DNA of 64,000 nt, taken from positions 409,142-473,141 of the forward strand of contig JAJDAT010000049.1 in assembly GCA_029261715.1 (NCBI GenBank). Reading direction: 5' to 3'. Of the stretch, positions 43,019 to 51,482 are shown piece after piece (positions within the stretch are counted from its first letter, which is position 1; each line of letters starts with the position of its first letter). Position numbers and translations under genes: made by a program. This DNA comes from Nitrospinia bacterium (lineage in GTDB: Bacteria; Nitrospinota; Nitrospinia; Nitrospinales; JAJDAT01). The notes below the pieces were generated by a model, which saw nothing but the letters and a program-made list of their open reading frames with translations, was not told the DNA's origin and ran no database searches.

Positions 43019-45336
43019 TTATTTCTAAAATTATTGAACTTTTGACCCTAGGTTGGTTTTGTTCAAACTCAATTAGAAGATATAAAGTGAAAAATGCCGT
43101 TTTAACATCGATATTTTTTGGTCTTTTAATAAGTTCTCCTCTCAAAGTTTTTGCTGAAGAAGCTCCAGAAGAGAGCGAAGTTTTTGAAATTGTTGGTGGC
43201 GCCGTGGTTGGAGGAGATGCCTACGATGAAATTATGGTGGAAGAAGGGTTCTCAGGCGATGTAACTCTTGGAGGTGCAGGTGTAGCGACTAATCGCCGAT
43301 CGTCAAAATTTGGAGAATATACTGGCTTGGATGACGACCAAGGTTTTGTGGTAGGTAGTACCAACCTTAGTTATTATCGCCAAGGTTATTTCATGAATTT
43401 GCAAAGCGAGGATTTGGGGTTAGATAATCGTTCTATCTTTTTAGAGTCTGGCAAATTCAATGATTATAAATTAATGGTATCGTTTAGTCAGATTCCCCAT
43501 TTGTTGTGGAATGAAAGCAAAACGCCATTTGACGGTTTCGGAACTAATAATCTGACATTACCTTCTGGTTTTACTCGGTCAACGAACGCAAGCGGAATTA
43601 CTTTTTCTGGAGTGAGAGACGCTGATTTAGAAGTAGACAGTCGAGATAATCTTGATGTTAATTTTTTAAAATCATTTGGAAACAACGAAATTCGATTAGG
43701 ATTTACAAGAGTAACAAAAGATGGGATTCGATCTTTAGGAGGAGTGTTTGGAACAAATGCTGGCGGCGCTAAATCAATAATTTTACCAGAAGCGTTTGAT
43801 CAAAAAGCTGAAGAAGGGACGATTACATTTTCTCATAATGGAGAAGACCGCCAGATTCAACTTGAATATTTTGTTTCGCTTTTGGATAACAAAATTGGTT
43901 CTGTTTCTTTTGAAGATCCTTTCCAGGGAAGCTTGGCATTTGGGGCGGGAACAGTTCCTGATGCGGGAGTAATTTCTAGGGCTCCCGACAACCAATATCA
44001 TCGTTTTAGCTTAACTGGCGGAATTAATCTCCCTAAGTCTACGCGGATCTCGGGAATAATGGAATATGGGTTATCGGTTCAGGATGAGGATTTGTTGTCA
44101 TTTTCTTCAGGGACCGGATTGGGACTTTTACCTAGAAGAACCGCAGACGCAAAAATTCAAACGTTACATTTTTCTTTAAACGCTACATCTAATCCATTAC
44201 CCAAATTAACAACAACCGCTAAATTTCGTCACTACCAAACTATTAACGATACGCCAAAAACTATTTTTCTAGCGATTATCAACGATACGGGTTCACAAGT
44301 CGATTCAAGTAATACGCGCGCCATATTCAATTTACCTTATGACTATATTCAGGATAAATTTAATTTCGATGTAGCTTACCGTATTTTGCCGTCAACAAAC
44401 TTTAAGATGGGATATGACTTTAATTTACTTAAAAGGGATTTCCGTGCGGTAGAAAGTACGGTTGAGAATACTTTTAAAGCTACTTTAAGGTCTCATTATT
44501 TTTCGTGGGTTAACGCTAATGCAAATTTTTCTTATGGCGAGCGCGATGGAGAAAATTACGATGCTTTTAGAGTTTTTGAAACTCGCCATACCCCTGAATT
44601 TGTAACTCCTGGCTCATTTGACGCGGTTCCAGACTTACGGCGATATGATATCGCCGATAGAAGTAGGTTAAAAGTAGGAACTAATCTTCATATATCAGCT
44701 TCTTCTAAATTGGATTTCGGGATTTCATATAATTTTTTAGAGGATGATTATGACAAATCAGTTATTGGGCTGAAAAATAGTCAAAATCAAACTGTGGCGG
44801 TTGATGCAAATTATTCGCTAGGTGAGAATGGAGCTTTATTTGCTTACTATACTTATGAAGATGGAGAATCCCAACAAATTGGACGAAGTTATAATCCATT
44901 TGTTCCGAATGCGGCTTTTTCAATAAATAGAAACTGGGAAGTTTTAAATGAGAATATTGGAAACACGGTCGGGATAGGAGTTAATCGGTCCTATTATGAA
45001 GGACAGTTAACTTTCAGCGCCGATTATTCTTTTTCGCAAAATATTTCAGATTTCTCATTTAGGACAGGTTCAAGTATAACCGCTTCAGAAAGCCTTCCAG
45101 ACGTTCGCTCTACTTTGCACCGTTTTCAGCTTCAAGGAGAATACCTCGTAACAAAAGCGGTTTCCATAGGGATGAATTACCTTTACGAAAACTTGAGCTA
45201 TGATGATTTTGCTTTAGATGGTTTTGATCCAAGCGCGGGTAGCTTCAATAACAATTTGATCCTATTGCGCGGTGATATTACCGATTATGGAGCCCATGTT
45301 GGATGGTTATACGCTAAATACCATTTTGGTACTTAA
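43015..45336 (+). CDS. MtrB/PioB family outer-membrane beta-barrel of the decaheme complex
   Basis: A 773-aa outer-membrane barrel. A signal-like segment is internal (about residues 28-47, AVLTSIFFGLLISSPLKVFA); GTG at 43087 is an alternative start that removes the unusual N-terminal extension. The domain starts with the family pattern RRSSKFGEYTGLDDDQGFVV, YFMNLQSEDLGLDNRSIFLE and IPHLLWNESKTPFDGFG, and continues as alternating beta-strands to an aromatic C-terminus (LYAKYHFGT). MtrB/PioB barrels sheath the decaheme cytochrome. The N-terminal CxxC seen in Shewanella MtrB is absent. Overlaps the cytochrome gene by 4 bases; converges with the PfkB kinase gene. Confidence 0.92.
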   Translation: MIISKIIELLTLGWFCSNSIRRYKVKNAVLTSIFFGLLISSPLKVFAEEAPEESEVFEIVGGAVVGGDAYDEIMVEEGFSGDVTLGGAGVATNRRSSKFGEYTGLDDDQGFVVGSTNLSYYRQGYFMNLQSEDLGLDNRSIFLESGKFNDYKLMVSFSQIPHLLWNESKTPFDGFGTNNLTLPSGFTRSTNASGITFSGVRDADLEVDSRDNLDVNFLKSFGNNEIRLGFTRVTKDGIRSLGGVFGTNAGGAKSIILPEAFDQKAEEGTITFSHNGEDRQIQLEYFVSLLDNKIGSVSFEDPFQGSLAFGAGTVPDAGVISRAPDNQYHRFSLTGGINLPKSTRISGIMEYGLSVQDEDLLSFSSGTGLGLLPRRTADAKIQTLHFSLNATSNPLPKLTTTAKFRHYQTINDTPKTIFLAIINDTGSQVDSSNTRAIFNLPYDYIQDKFNFDVAYRILPSTNFKMGYDFNLLKRDFRAVESTVENTFKATLRSHYFSWVNANANFSYGERDGENYDAFRVFETRHTPEFVTPGSFDAVPDLRRYDIADRSRLKVGTNLHISASSKLDFGISYNFLEDDYDKSVIGLKNSQNQTVAVDANYSLGENGALFAYYTYEDGESQQIGRSYNPFVPNAAFSINRNWEVLNENIGNTVGIGVNRSYYEGQLTFSADYSFSQNISDFSFRTGSSITASESLPDVRSTLHRFQLQGEYLVTKAVSIGMNYLYENLSYDDFALDGFDPSAGSFNNNLILLRGDITDYGAHVGWLYAKYHFGT

Positions 45337-45338
45337 TA

Positions 45339-46247
45339 TTAGAGTTCATAAAACGATTTTCCCTCAGGTAAAGCTCCCTTTATTTCGCAAATCTTAGAAG
45401 CGAAATCAACTGCCAGGCCCATTGCATCTTCTTCTGATTTTCCCTGAATCAATTCAAAAATAAGTTTGGCTGAAAAAGCGTCTCCAGCTCCTAGTGTGTC
45501 TTCGATATTTGACGAAACAGTAGAAGGGTTTTTTATAGGCAATGGGGATTCTTCTGGTTTATATAAATCGGCTCCGTTTTTACCTCTAGTCACGAAAATC
45601 GATTCAATCCCATACTCCTTGTGAAAGTGATCGATTAAATAAGTTTCTCCAGGGTAATAATCCAGACCCAGCATCCTTTTTAATTCTGACATTTCTTCTT
45701 CATTAGCTTTTAGAATGTCACAGTCATGAAGAGAGGCATCGATGATTTCATAGTTGTAAAAAGGGGGTCTTAAATTAATATCTAAAAATATTTTAGAATT
45801 GTCCTTAAGCCGTTTCATCGTTTCGCGAATGGTTGTTGTGGAGATTGGGTTTCTTTGGGCTAAAGTTCCAAAATATGTAAAAGTGGGAAAAGCGTCTTCT
45901 AAGAAATTTAAAGGGGGACCATCTTCTAAATAATCAAAAGCTTGATCTCTTAATATTTCAAACCGCGGAGTTCCCTGCATATTTAAGAATACCTGAACCT
46001 CTCCAGTCGATTTCTCAGGGTCGCGTTGTATACCTTCCAACGAAACTCCTTTTGACTTGGCAAAATCAAGAAATTCACTTCCTAATTCGTCTTCTCCAAC
46101 TCGACTCACTAGTTTTGAACCGACTCCCATTTGAGTTAAATGATAAATAACATTAAACGGAGCTCCTCCAACATGCTTTTCATCGGGATAAATATCGAAA
46201 ACGACTTCTCCTAGGGCTAATACTTTACAACTGATGTCGCTAGACAT
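45339..46247 (-). CDS. PfkB family carbohydrate kinase (fructokinase-like)
   Basis: A 302-aa sugar kinase of the ribokinase/PfkB fold. Signature 1 is VGGAPFNVIYHLTQMGVGSK near residue 27; signature 2 is IEDTLGAGDAFSAKL, with the catalytic Asp in GAGDAF, near residue 256. FLDINLRPPFYNYE and ILKANEEEMSEL resemble the fructokinase/2-keto-gluconate kinase subgroup. GGAG lies 8 bases before the ATG. The gene is alone on the minus strand. The exact sugar is not determinable. Confidence 0.9.
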   Translation of the reverse strand: MSSDISCKVLALGEVVFDIYPDEKHVGGAPFNVIYHLTQMGVGSKLVSRVGEDELGSEFLDFAKSKGVSLEGIQRDPEKSTGEVQVFLNMQGTPRFEILRDQAFDYLEDGPPLNFLEDAFPTFTYFGTLAQRNPISTTTIRETMKRLKDNSKIFLDINLRPPFYNYEIIDASLHDCDILKANEEEMSELKRMLGLDYYPGETYLIDHFHKEYGIESIFVTRGKNGADLYKPEESPLPIKNPSTVSSNIEDTLGAGDAFSAKLIFELIQGKSEEDAMGLAVDFASKICEIKGALPEGKSFYEL

Positions 46248-46361
46248 ACTCAGATCTCCAATTTGTTTTAAACGTATCTAAAAATCAAACTAAGCAAAGG
46301 GAAGTTATGATATAAAATAATATTTTAAATACAACATTATTATGGGAACGGTCAAATTTCT

Positions 46362-46457
46362 GACATGAAGCAATCAAAACACATCCATTTAAAGCCTTGT
46401 TTCTGTATGATGTGTCTAGGCTGATGTCGTGTATTTAAGTATCGGGTTAATAATTAA
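46362..46457 (+). repeat. Direct repeat A, upstream of aldehyde dehydrogenase
   Basis: An approximately 96-base unit that begins GACATGAAGC and contains TTTAAAGCCTTGTTTCTGTA. It aligns to repeat B (48085-48183) with about 74 of 88 aligned positions identical by eye. The AGCCT and AGGCT halves could pair. It ends about 80 bases before the dehydrogenase ATG and may contain its control signals. Confidence 0.75.
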
Positions 46458-46538
46458 TTTAGATGTTGCCAGAAATAAATTTTTACGACTTCTATTTATA
46501 ACGCATATTTATAAATTTTTTTAGCTAAGAGGTTTCAA

Positions 46539-48050
46539 ATGACAACAACCGCTATGGTAGAGCCCGCTCAAGGAGTAAGGAGTTTTTTAAATAGTTCGCA
46601 AAAGCTTTTGATTGATGGCAAGCAGGTAGATGCCGCAAGCGGAGAAACGTTTGAAGTCATAGACCCATCGGATAACTCGGTTCTAACTCGAGTGCAAAAA
46701 GGTGGAGAAGAAGATATTAACCGAGCGGTACAATCGGCTAGAAAGGCTTTTGAAGAGGGACCTTGGCATAGAATTACTCCTTCTGAAAGAGGGAAATTGA
46801 TCTGGAAATTGGCAGATCTTATTGAAGCGAATTTAGAAGAATTTGCCCAGTTAGAAACCCTAGACAATGGTAAACCATTGACTATATCACGAGCGGCAGA
46901 TGTACCCCTGACTATTGATCATTTCCGATATTACGCAGGCTTAGCCACTAAAGTCCACGGTGAAACCATGGATATCAGCGTTCCCTATATGCCTGGCGCT
47001 AATTTTTTGGATTATACTTTGAGGGAGCCGATTGGCGTGGTTGGACAAATCATACCCTGGAATTTTCCTCTATTAATGGCCGCTTGGAAAATGGGAGTGG
47101 CTCTTGCCGCAGGTTGTACTATTGTTTTAAAACCAGCCGAACAAACTCCATTGTCCGCTCTTAGATTGGGGCAATTGGTCTGCGAAGCTGGTTTCCCCGA
47201 CGGAGTGGTGAATATTGTAACGGGTTTTGGCGACGCTGGAGCGGCTTTAGCGAGCCACGATGACGTTGATAAAGTTGCTTTTACCGGTAGTACAGAGATT
47301 GGACACGAAATTGTTAGAGCGTCTGCTGGTAACTTAAAAAAAGTAACTCTTGAGCTTGGAGGAAAATCTCCAAGTATTGTATTCCCAGATGCAGATCTTG
47401 ATTTAGCGGCTTTGGGGGTCGCCAATGGAATATTTTTCAACCAAGGCCAATGTTGCTGTGCCGGGTCTAGAATAATGATTCACAAAAAGATATATGATGA
47501 ATTGATAGAAAGAGTTTCTGAGCATGGCAAGGGTATTAAATTAGGACCAGGAATGAATGAAGAGACTCAAATGGGACCTTTAGTTTCCAAGGAACAACAA
47601 GATCGAGTTTTAGGTTTTATTCGATCGGGGGAAAGCGATGGCGCAAATATATTAATTGGCGGCAACGTACCTGGAGGCAGTTTAGAAAATGGTTGTTATG
47701 TCGAACCTACTGTATTTACCAACGTGCAAAGGGAAATGAAAATCATCCAAGAAGAAATTTTTGGTCCTGTCGTTACTGCCGCTCCATTTGAAGATCTTGA
47801 TGAAGTGATCGCAAAAGGTAACGATACTGAGTTTGGTTTGGCGGCTAGCGTTTGGACTCAAGATATTAATAAGGCTCATAAAGTCGCAGCAGGTTTAAAG
47901 GCAGGAACTGTTTGGGTGAATTCCCATAATATTTTTGACGCAGCGGCTCCGTTTGGAGGATATAAGAAGAGCGGCTATGGCAGAGAGATGGGAGTTCACG
48001 CCCTAGAGAATTATACGCAAGTGAAAAATGTCATTGTCCAGTTACATTAG
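46539..48050 (+). CDS. Aldehyde dehydrogenase (NAD(P)-dependent)
   Basis: A 503-aa enzyme that oxidises aldehydes to acids. Full-length family signatures: PWNFPLLMAAWKMGVALAAG, FTGSTEIG, LELGGKSPSIVFPDADLD (catalytic Glu) and FFNQGQCCCAGSRI with the catalytic Cys near residue 305. The C-terminal ends with AAPFGGYKKSGYGREMGVHA and the typical NYTQVKNVIVQL tail. It resembles betaine/retinal-type aldehyde dehydrogenases rather than gamma-aminobutyrate types; substrate uncertain. It is a single gene bracketed by two copies of an approximately 100-base direct repeat. Confidence 0.95.
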   Translation: MTTTAMVEPAQGVRSFLNSSQKLLIDGKQVDAASGETFEVIDPSDNSVLTRVQKGGEEDINRAVQSARKAFEEGPWHRITPSERGKLIWKLADLIEANLEEFAQLETLDNGKPLTISRAADVPLTIDHFRYYAGLATKVHGETMDISVPYMPGANFLDYTLREPIGVVGQIIPWNFPLLMAAWKMGVALAAGCTIVLKPAEQTPLSALRLGQLVCEAGFPDGVVNIVTGFGDAGAALASHDDVDKVAFTGSTEIGHEIVRASAGNLKKVTLELGGKSPSIVFPDADLDLAALGVANGIFFNQGQCCCAGSRIMIHKKIYDELIERVSEHGKGIKLGPGMNEETQMGPLVSKEQQDRVLGFIRSGESDGANILIGGNVPGGSLENGCYVEPTVFTNVQREMKIIQEEIFGPVVTAAPFEDLDEVIAKGNDTEFGLAASVWTQDINKAHKVAAGLKAGTVWVNSHNIFDAAAPFGGYKKSGYGREMGVHALENYTQVKNVIVQLH

Positions 48051-48084
48051 TAAATATTAGTATTACGAAGACAATTAAATACCC

Positions 48085-48183
48085 GACATTAAGCGATCTA
48101 AACTCCTCTATTTAAAGCCTTGTTTCTGTATGATGCATCTAGATTAATGTTGTCTATTTAAGTATTGGGTTAGCAATAATTAA
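48085..48183 (+). repeat. Direct repeat B, downstream of aldehyde dehydrogenase
   Basis: An approximately 99-base unit starting GACATTAAGC and containing TTTAAAGCCTTGTTTCTGTA, matching repeat A in the same orientation with a 3-base insertion near its end. It contains the palindrome GATGCATC. The two copies are about 1.7 kb apart and enclose only the aldehyde dehydrogenase gene. Confidence 0.75.
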
Positions 48184-48251
48184 AAAAACTCTAATGTTCA
48201 GATTTTTCTAAAAGCTTGGTTCTTAAAAATCTGGGGCAAGGTGATGTGGAA

Positions 48252-50189
48252 TTAGTTTAGCGGCAGAATAAAGAAGCGAAATCCGTCATAGGCAAAGGAT
48301 TCATTGGGATTAGCTTTAAGCCAAAGGGTTATACTGTAGGTACCGGGGTTTACCTGAGCGACATTTGAAAAAAGAAGCCAGTTGTTGGCGAATAAAGAAT
48401 CTGATTCTTTTAATGTTGTGTGTATTCCATCATTCAATTCTACAAAAGGCAATTGTTGAGGAGTTTGGTTTTTTTCGGTCATAAAAGCCATTTCTGGATG
48501 GTTTATTTTTAGACCCTTTCTAAGGTTTTTACCTGTCCAAGTTAATATAGCAAGGCTTGGTTGAGTGATTTTTACCAACTTCGGAAATATGGAGAAACCG
48601 GCAACCCCCTTTTCGTTAGCTATTACGTGGAGAGATTTTTGTCCAAATACTTTTGAAGTGGTTTCGGAGATGAATTCTCCAGATCCTGAAACTATATTCC
48701 ATTGAGTTTTGGATTCGAAATCGATAGGTAATATACCTTTTGCCTGGTTTTCTGAAATTGGATACAAAACTCGATTGCCGTTAAGGGGTATGGTTGGATT
48801 TGCCAAACTAAATCCTCTAAAGGGGAAAGTTTTAGAACCTGATCTAGAAAATGAATAGTTTGCCCATTTAAAGTTTGGTTCTGAAATTAATTTTAGTCCG
48901 CTTAATTCATTGTCATCGATAATTTTCTTTAAACGATTTTTATACACTTGCCTTGCATATAAATAGTTTTTGGAATTTTGGATTACTAAGAGATCGTTCG
49001 GCTCAGTATAACTTTCTGTTAATTTATAATAGTCAGGACCGCTTACGGAGTCTTGAGAGGGATAAAAATTAAAAACTAAATGATGAAAAGAAAAAAATGA
49101 CCAGATGATGAGTAAAACAGAGCTTAGGTGAAGTTTTAAATTCAGTTTTATCGGCTTCGTTAGAAGTTGCCCAGCCCGTTCAATACCGGCGGCAAAAAAA
49201 ACTATGATCCAAGGTAAATTAAATAAATAATTTCTTGGATACCCCCCCACACCCGTTATCCAAGTTATTAGAGCTGGGATCCCTAAAAGAAAAAACGGCA
49301 ATAAGAAGTATTCTTTTTTAACGGAGAAAGTGAAAAAGAATCCTGTTCCCACAAATAGAAGTGACCAAATTAAATTTCCCGGAAAAACTTTTTCGAAAGA
49401 GCCAGTAATGGTTTGGATCGCTAAGAAACTATTTGAAGATTCACTTAATTTTGGTAAGTGGTAGTTCTTAGCTTCTGCTAACAGTTTGTCTAAAATAGGC
49501 CAATAAGCCGCAAAGCTTAAAAGAGCTATCCCTGAAAAAACTGTGAAAATGAAAAGGGGATTAATTAGGGCTGCATCTTCATTGTCATTCTTAAGCTGAG
49601 AAAAAGGCTTCCAGGTTATAAGCGCCGCCCAGACGCCGAGAGCGGTAATAAAATAGGCATTTGTGGGAATCGTATAAACTCCTAGAAACCCACTTAATAT
49701 TGTTATACACGCCCACTTTGTTTTTCCTGTCTCCAATAATTTTAATAGAGAGAATAATGTCAAGGCTGCAAAGAAAATGATCCAGCCATATCCTCTTGCT
49801 GTTTGCGAATAAAAGATATGTGTGGGGTTAATCGCCAAAGTAAATAAGGCAATTGCTCCGATGGTTTGCGAACGAAAAATTTGTAGAGCTATTAAATAGA
49901 CTAGCCACAAAGTTGCAATGCTTAAAATAAAAACCGGCGCTCGAATTCCAAAGGCGTTTTCTTCTCCGAATAGAAGTATTGATATTCGGATGAAAAGCGA
50001 GTTTAAGATATGATGGCCGCCAAAAAAATAAGAAGTTGCAATGTATTCGAGAGGGGCGTGGCCGTAGTCTAAAATATTTTGATTTTCGTCGGCTTTACCT
50101 AAAGCGGAGGTAAGTCCCCATAACCTTAATAAAACGCCGACTAAAAATGAAGAGCCTACAAATATTTTGATTTTCGATGGTTTTTTCAT
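48252..50189 (-). CDS. GT39/ArnT-like membrane glycosyltransferase
   Basis: A 645-aa inner-membrane protein with about 10-12 TM helices in residues 8-385 and a C-terminal soluble beta-rich domain (about 400-645). The first loop (DENQNILDYGHAPLEYIA) carries acidic residues at the position used by GT-C enzymes for catalysis, and HIFYSQTARGYGWIIFFAAL is the typical TM4 region. It probably transfers a sugar from a polyprenyl-phosphate donor to an envelope acceptor. It shares this fold with the 31155-33413 protein but lacks the TPR tail. Acceptor unknown. Confidence 0.78.
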   Translation of the reverse strand: MKKPSKIKIFVGSSFLVGVLLRLWGLTSALGKADENQNILDYGHAPLEYIATSYFFGGHHILNSLFIRISILLFGEENAFGIRAPVFILSIATLWLVYLIALQIFRSQTIGAIALFTLAINPTHIFYSQTARGYGWIIFFAALTLFSLLKLLETGKTKWACITILSGFLGVYTIPTNAYFITALGVWAALITWKPFSQLKNDNEDAALINPLFIFTVFSGIALLSFAAYWPILDKLLAEAKNYHLPKLSESSNSFLAIQTITGSFEKVFPGNLIWSLLFVGTGFFFTFSVKKEYFLLPFFLLGIPALITWITGVGGYPRNYLFNLPWIIVFFAAGIERAGQLLTKPIKLNLKLHLSSVLLIIWSFFSFHHLVFNFYPSQDSVSGPDYYKLTESYTEPNDLLVIQNSKNYLYARQVYKNRLKKIIDDNELSGLKLISEPNFKWANYSFSRSGSKTFPFRGFSLANPTIPLNGNRVLYPISENQAKGILPIDFESKTQWNIVSGSGEFISETTSKVFGQKSLHVIANEKGVAGFSIFPKLVKITQPSLAILTWTGKNLRKGLKINHPEMAFMTEKNQTPQQLPFVELNDGIHTTLKESDSLFANNWLLFSNVAQVNPGTYSITLWLKANPNESFAYDGFRFFILPLN

Positions 50190-50393
50190 ATCAAGAAGCT
50201 ATTACAAAATTTTATATAAGTTAGCGTCTTTAGGCGATGGCAGAAATGCTAAAAAAGAGGTTTTTATTCGTAGACGTTATGCGCCTAGTTATTAAAAACA
50301 TGGGCTAGATTATAGCTGACCGATAAAAATAAAAATTATTAAGGATCCTCTTATGATTCAGGGGGAGAGAGATAGAAAGGAGTTTTGCTTAAT

Positions 50394-51275
50394 TTATCCC
50401 CAAACTTTTTTAAATTGATCTAGAAAGCTATCGTCCATAGCTGTAGATCCTAGAATATTGGTGTTTTGGTGGGTATGATAACCATGAAAATCTCTACTTC
50501 CGGTTACTATTAGATTAAATTCATTTGCTAAATCTATAAAATAATTTGTGGTACCCATTCTTTCGTGGAAGGGATAAATACATTCCAAACCAAGCAGTCC
50601 ATAGTCAATCAGTTCTCGAACCATTCCAGGAACGTCTTCTTTATTTCTGCCTTGTGCGGGAGCTAATAAAGAGTAACTTCGCTCGCCAGGATGAGCGATA
50701 ACAGGCACGCCGTTGCTTTGTCTGATTAGCTCGATGGCTGCTTTAATAGTTAGATTCTTTTTTTCGACATTGTATTTTACCAAGTATTCGTCAAATGCTT
50801 GAGCTGTACTGGAAACAATTTTTAATCGAGTCATTTCTTTCGCTAAATGGGGTCTTCCAAGAACCCCTTCTGCAGCTTTTGTAACGTTTTCGTATTTGAT
50901 GGAATCTTTAAATTTGTCAGGAACAACCTTGTTGATTCTTTCGATCAATTCTTTCATCCGGTTTTCACGGAGGGCTTTCATTTCACCAACGCGACTTTTT
51001 AATTCAGCTTTAATGGAGTCTGGGCTTTTGAAATATGCTAATAAGTGAAGATTGAAATTTCGATAATTGACTGTTATCTCAATTCCAGGGAAAGCGAAAA
51101 TGTTAACCTTTTCAGCGGCGGTAACTAAATCAGCAATTCCTCCAAAAGTATCGTGGTCGGTCAAGGAAAGTATGGAGACTTTATTTTTAACGGCAATTTC
51201 TACTAATTTTTCGGGAGTAAACTCTCCATCTGAATAAGTAGAATGCATATGAATTTCTGATTTTACGCGTTTCAC
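50394..51275 (-). CDS. PHP-domain phosphoesterase
   Basis: A 293-aa hydrolase of the PHP superfamily. Metal-binding motifs: IHMHSTYSDGEFTPEKLVE (HxH then D), SILSLTDHDTFGGI, GIEITV, GRPHLAKEM, PVIAHPGE and VTGSRDFHG, covering the trinuclear metal site of the family. The organisation is that of YciV/RNase AM-type 3',5'-nucleoside bisphosphate phosphatases, so it may remove phosphates from short nucleotides; this is family-based. Monocistronic, minus strand. Confidence 0.87.
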   Translation of the reverse strand: MKRVKSEIHMHSTYSDGEFTPEKLVEIAVKNKVSILSLTDHDTFGGIADLVTAAEKVNIFAFPGIEITVNYRNFNLHLLAYFKSPDSIKAELKSRVGEMKALRENRMKELIERINKVVPDKFKDSIKYENVTKAAEGVLGRPHLAKEMTRLKIVSSTAQAFDEYLVKYNVEKKNLTIKAAIELIRQSNGVPVIAHPGERSYSLLAPAQGRNKEDVPGMVRELIDYGLLGLECIYPFHERMGTTNYFIDLANEFNLIVTGSRDFHGYHTHQNTNILGSTAMDDSFLDQFKKVWG

Positions 51276-51482
51276 TTTAAAACCTTGAAGCAGTTAGGCA
51301 TGTTCATAACAAGTTGTGGCAGGTTTTTGTTTTATATCTTTCCAACAACCTGCATAAGAGGTTAAAATATAATAACTTGAATTTTGAATTTTCCCTAATT
51401 TCTCTGTCAATAAATAGATGTTTTTTCTAAAAGGTTTACAAAAATATTCTATTTATTTTCACAATAACCTTAATTTTTTCTC

